A stretch of 7,692 bases of DNA. Source: CAYPNF01 sp964411985. Its GTDB lineage: Bacteria > Verrucomicrobiota > Verrucomicrobiia > Limisphaerales > J093. Location of the stretch: assembly GCA_964411985.1 (NCBI GenBank), contig CAYPNF010000116.1, positions 1 to 7,692 of the forward strand, in the 5' to 3' direction. Under the pieces are notes generated by a model. It made no database searches, was not told the origin of the DNA, and was given only the letters and a program-made list of their open reading frames with translations. Every line of letters starts with the position of its first letter. The first letter of the stretch is position 1. Below are positions 5,847-7,692 of the stretch, piece after piece. The position numbers and the translations under genes are program-made.

Positions 5847-5911
5847 GCCGGGGTAACCCGGAGGGTCCTTCTCCTTGAGGTCCACGAATCACCTTTTCGA
5901 GGTTGTGGACC
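5847..5911 (+). ncRNA. Candidate structured RNA segment upstream of cheW
   Basis: Two stem-loops follow one another. CCGGG-GTAA-CCCGG (5848-5861) has a GNRA-type tetraloop. Then GGTCCAC (5879-5885) pairs with GTGGACC (5905-5911), enclosing a second stem ACCT/AGGT (5891-5894/5900-5903). A direct repeat GCCGGGGTAAC occurs at 5813-5823 and 5847-5857. It matches no riboswitch I know; in particular I could not find the conserved c-di-GMP riboswitch (GEMM) motifs. It could be a leader of the chemotaxis transcript or an unrelated element. Confidence 0.3.
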
Positions 5912-5929
5912 CAGCTGAGGGTGAAGCTT

Positions 5930-5956
5930 CCTGACACTTTGTCAGGTTTTCCTGAC
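5930..5956 (+). terminator. Terminator-like hairpin with a competing anti-hairpin, upstream of cheW
   Basis: CCTGACA (5930-5936) pairs perfectly with TGTCAGG (5940-5946) around CTT and is followed by TTTT, the shape of a short intrinsic terminator. The right arm GTCAGG (5941-5946) can instead pair with the next CCTGAC (5951-5956), with TTTT as the loop. So three segments, A-A'-A, offer two exclusive structures. It lies 170 bases before the cheW start: either the end of a transcript from the left, or an attenuator in a cheW leader. Confidence 0.45.
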
Positions 5957-6091
5957 GCCGAGCAAGGGTTTCCTCCTGTGAAGTTGTTCTCCCACTCTGC
6001 CGATAGCTTCTTTGAAACATGGCGATGATCGGCGCTGACTTTCCGAGGTGCAAGGCTTCGTCGTGGTTGCGTCATAACGAAATCAAAACCT

Positions 6092-6117
6092 CATGGTGTG
6101 CAAAAGCTCACCCCATG
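6092..6117 (+). promoter_or_regulatory. Hairpin just upstream of the cheW start codon
   Basis: CATGG (6092-6096) pairs with CCATG (6113-6117), then after one mismatch GTG (6098-6100) pairs with CAC (6109-6111), leaving an 8-base loop. It ends 10 bases before the cheW ATG at 6128, in the zone where the ribosome binds, and no Shine-Dalgarno sequence is visible. It could modulate translation. The evidence is structure and position only. Confidence 0.3.
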
Positions 6118-6127
6118 TAACACAGCT

Positions 6128-6643
6128 ATGAGCACAATGATCGCAGAACCCTCCCGCCTCAAACACGCGGAAAAGGACACATCCACCAAATTCCTCACAT
6201 TTCGACTGGGGGATGAATCTTACGGGATCCGGGTGATTCAGGTTCGAGAGATTATTCGACTCACAGCGATCACCGCGATGCCGGGGGTCCCTGAACACGT
6301 CAAAGGGGTGATCAACCTGCGTGGGAAGATCATTCCCGTGGTGAGTCTTCGCCAACGGGTGGGGATGTGCGAAGCGACGGCGACGGATCAGACCTGCATC
6401 GTTGTAGTTCAGATCGACGCAGGGCAAGGCCGACACAAATCCGTCGGGCTTATTGTCGACGCCGTAGAGGAAGTGGTGAACATCGCCACCTCCGACGTTG
6501 AACCTGCGCCGGACTTCGGAGCCGACCTTGCCACCGATTCCATCCTTGGAATGGCCAAGATCAAGGGTGCGGTGAAGAGCCTCCTGGACATCGACCAACT
6601 TCTGGGGGAAACGTCCATCGAATCCGCACCCTCTACAGTTTGA
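6128..6643 (+). CDS. cheW: Chemotaxis coupling protein CheW
   Basis: 171 aa, the normal length for a single-domain CheW. CheW is a cytoplasmic adaptor that links chemoreceptor tips to the CheA kinase in signalling arrays. Hallmarks in order: KFLTFRLGDESYGIRVIQVREII (21-43, shown by its ends KFLTF and REII), MPGVPEHVKGVINLRGKIIP (51-70) with the conserved NLRG at 63-66, VGLIVDAVEEVVNI (106-119), and ILGMAKIKGAVKSLLDIDQL (139-158). Arg65 in NLRG corresponds to the receptor/kinase-contact region. The start chosen is ATG 6128; an in-frame GTG at 6098 lies inside the upstream hairpin and adds only unconserved residues, and ATG 6137 is a further option. The receptor gene follows after 49 bases, so the two are probably co-transcribed. 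No cheA, cheR, cheB or cheY is in the window. Confidence 0.95.
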   Translation: MSTMIAEPSRLKHAEKDTSTKFLTFRLGDESYGIRVIQVREIIRLTAITAMPGVPEHVKGVINLRGKIIPVVSLRQRVGMCEATATDQTCIVVVQIDAGQGRHKSVGLIVDAVEEVVNIATSDVEPAPDFGADLATDSILGMAKIKGAVKSLLDIDQLLGETSIESAPSTV

Positions 6644-6692
6644 ATGTAATATCACTGAAATCTCGAAACTCTGACCCCAAAAAGAAACGAAC

Positions 6693-7692
6693 ATGAAACT
6701 CGGCACAAGAATCATCCTCGGTTTTAGCGGTTTAGTCCTCCTGGCGGTGCTCTTGGGCACCCTCGCGGTCTACAAGATGTCCGGCGTCAAGACCGACGCC
6801 ACAGCTTTGGCGCAGGACTACACTCCGGCGGCGGCCGTGGCCAACAACGTGGAGCGGGAATCGCTGGCAACGATGTACGAGATGCGGGGGTACGCCTTTA
6901 CCGAAGAGACGAACTACCTGGCCAAGGCACAGCTGAAGCTGGCCGATGTGAAGACGCATTTGAAAGAAGCCAAGGACCTGGCCGCCAAAGGCGGAAGCAA
7001 GAACCTGGCCTTCTTGAAGGAAGCGGCGGAGAAGGCGGAAGCCAAAGCTCTGGAATACGAGCAATTGGCCAACCAAACGGTGGTGGTAACCGAAGCGCTG
7101 GAGAAGGACCGCGCTTTGATGAACACCGAAGCGCAGGCCTACATGAAGGTGTGCGATGAATACCTGAAGAGTCAGGACAGCAAACTGAAGGAAGCCTTGG
7201 CGAATACGAATTCAGCCACGGGCATCAACGTTGCCGAGATTGAGGACCGGGTCCACAAGATGGTTGTTGCCAACGAGATTATTGACCTGGGGAACTCCAT
7301 CCGGGTGGGGAACTTCAAGGCGCAAACCATGCGCGACCCGGCGCTCTTTCGTGAGACGCAGAAGCTCTTTGCGCAAGTGTACCAGAAGCTGGATGACCTC
7401 AAGGCAATTACCAAACAGGAGCTCAACCTGAAGCAGATTGAGACCTGCCGCGCCGCGGGCAAGGGGTACGACGATGCGATGACGAGTTTTCTCAAGAACT
7501 GGCTGGACCGGGAAGACCTGGCCAAGCGGCGTGCGGTGGCGGCGGACGCGGTGCTGGCGGAAGCCAAGAACACAGCGGTGAGCAGCATGGATACCTCGGC
7601 CAAGACCTCTACCGTGGCGGCGGCCTCGCTGGGGAGCGCCTCGACGACCATGATCGTGGGTTTGACCGTTGCGGCCTTGATTGGAGCTTTCC
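6693..7692 (+). CDS. Methyl-accepting chemotaxis protein, N-terminal part (sensor domain)
   Basis: It starts at ATG 6693 and runs off the right edge after 333 codons. It opens with a basic N-terminus and a first membrane helix (MKLGTRIILGFSGLVLLAVL, TM about 7-27). A long, almost wholly helical periplasmic domain follows (about 28-315), rich in Ala, Lys and Glu, with few strand-forming residues. A second membrane helix begins near residue 317 (TMIVGLTVAALIGAF). The ~290-residue all-helical sensor between two membrane spans is the size and style of the helical bimodular (HBM) domain, known from Pseudomonas McpS, where it binds small organic acids; the ligand here is unknown. HAMP and the signalling domain should follow outside the window. 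Adjacency to cheW supports the receptor assignment. Confidence 0.88.
   Translation, partial: MKLGTRIILGFSGLVLLAVLLGTLAVYKMSGVKTDATALAQDYTPAAAVANNVERESLATMYEMRGYAFTEETNYLAKAQLKLADVKTHLKEAKDLAAKGGSKNLAFLKEAAEKAEAKALEYEQLANQTVVVTEALEKDRALMNTEAQAYMKVCDEYLKSQDSKLKEALANTNSATGINVAEIEDRVHKMVVANEIIDLGNSIRVGNFKAQTMRDPALFRETQKLFAQVYQKLDDLKAITKQELNLKQIETCRAAGKGYDDAMTSFLKNWLDREDLAKRRAVAADAVLAEAKNTAVSSMDTSAKTSTVAAASLGSASTTMIVGLTVAALIGAF

Noticed and set aside
5848..5861. c-di-GMP riboswitch (GEMM), suggested by the GGGGTAACCC stretch near chemotaxis genes.
   Set aside because: The conserved GEMM-I core blocks (such as ACGCAAAGCC) are not found on either strand nearby.
5683..6075. 130-codon minus-strand open frame.
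   Set aside because: It overlaps the receiver remnant and stem-loops, has no family features, and its composition fits a GC-rich shadow frame.

Overview
The window looks like a gene-sparse stretch of a GC-rich bacterial chromosome. About 51% is intact coding sequence by my count (roughly 3.9 of 7.7 kb). The best guess at origin is a verrucomicrobial or related PVC-group bacterium. The reasons are a remnant of the planctomycete/verrucomicrobial-type ECF sigma factor family (TIGR02999-like), long GC-rich intergenic stretches with diverged interspersed repeats, and genes without clear Shine-Dalgarno sequences. That assignment is inference; no rRNA or marker gene is present.

Layout: (1) 1-539, the 3' end of a hybrid sensor histidine kinase with a C-terminal receiver domain. 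(2) 540-1461, a long non-coding stretch holding copy 1 of a dispersed repeat. (3) 1462-~1750, a broken ECF sigma factor gene. (4) 1922-2857, a ROK-family protein that has lost the catalytic Asp, the DxGGT phosphate motif and the zinc site. (5) 3030-3542, minus strand and convergent with the ROK gene, a membrane-anchored thioredoxin-fold protein. (6) 3543-4608, non-coding, with repeat copy 2. (7) 4609-5182, an AT-richer patch with two small membrane proteins (83 and 56 aa) separated by a GC-rich ~100-bp segment. (8) 5183-6127, non-coding by intact genes, with repeat copy 3, a strong hairpin, a decayed receiver-domain remnant and a cluster of RNA-like stem-loops ending in a terminator-like element. 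(9) 6128-7692, a two-gene chemotaxis unit: cheW followed by a methyl-accepting chemotaxis protein that runs off the window.

Functionally, the only clear gene cooperation is CheW with the adjacent receptor. CheW would couple that receptor to a CheA kinase encoded elsewhere. The hybrid kinase, ROK protein and thioredoxin look like independent single-gene units. The most unusual content lies between the genes: a three-copy interspersed repeat with near-constant internal spacing, two gene remnants (sigma factor and receiver domain), and a structured region upstream of cheW with three alternately pairing segments.
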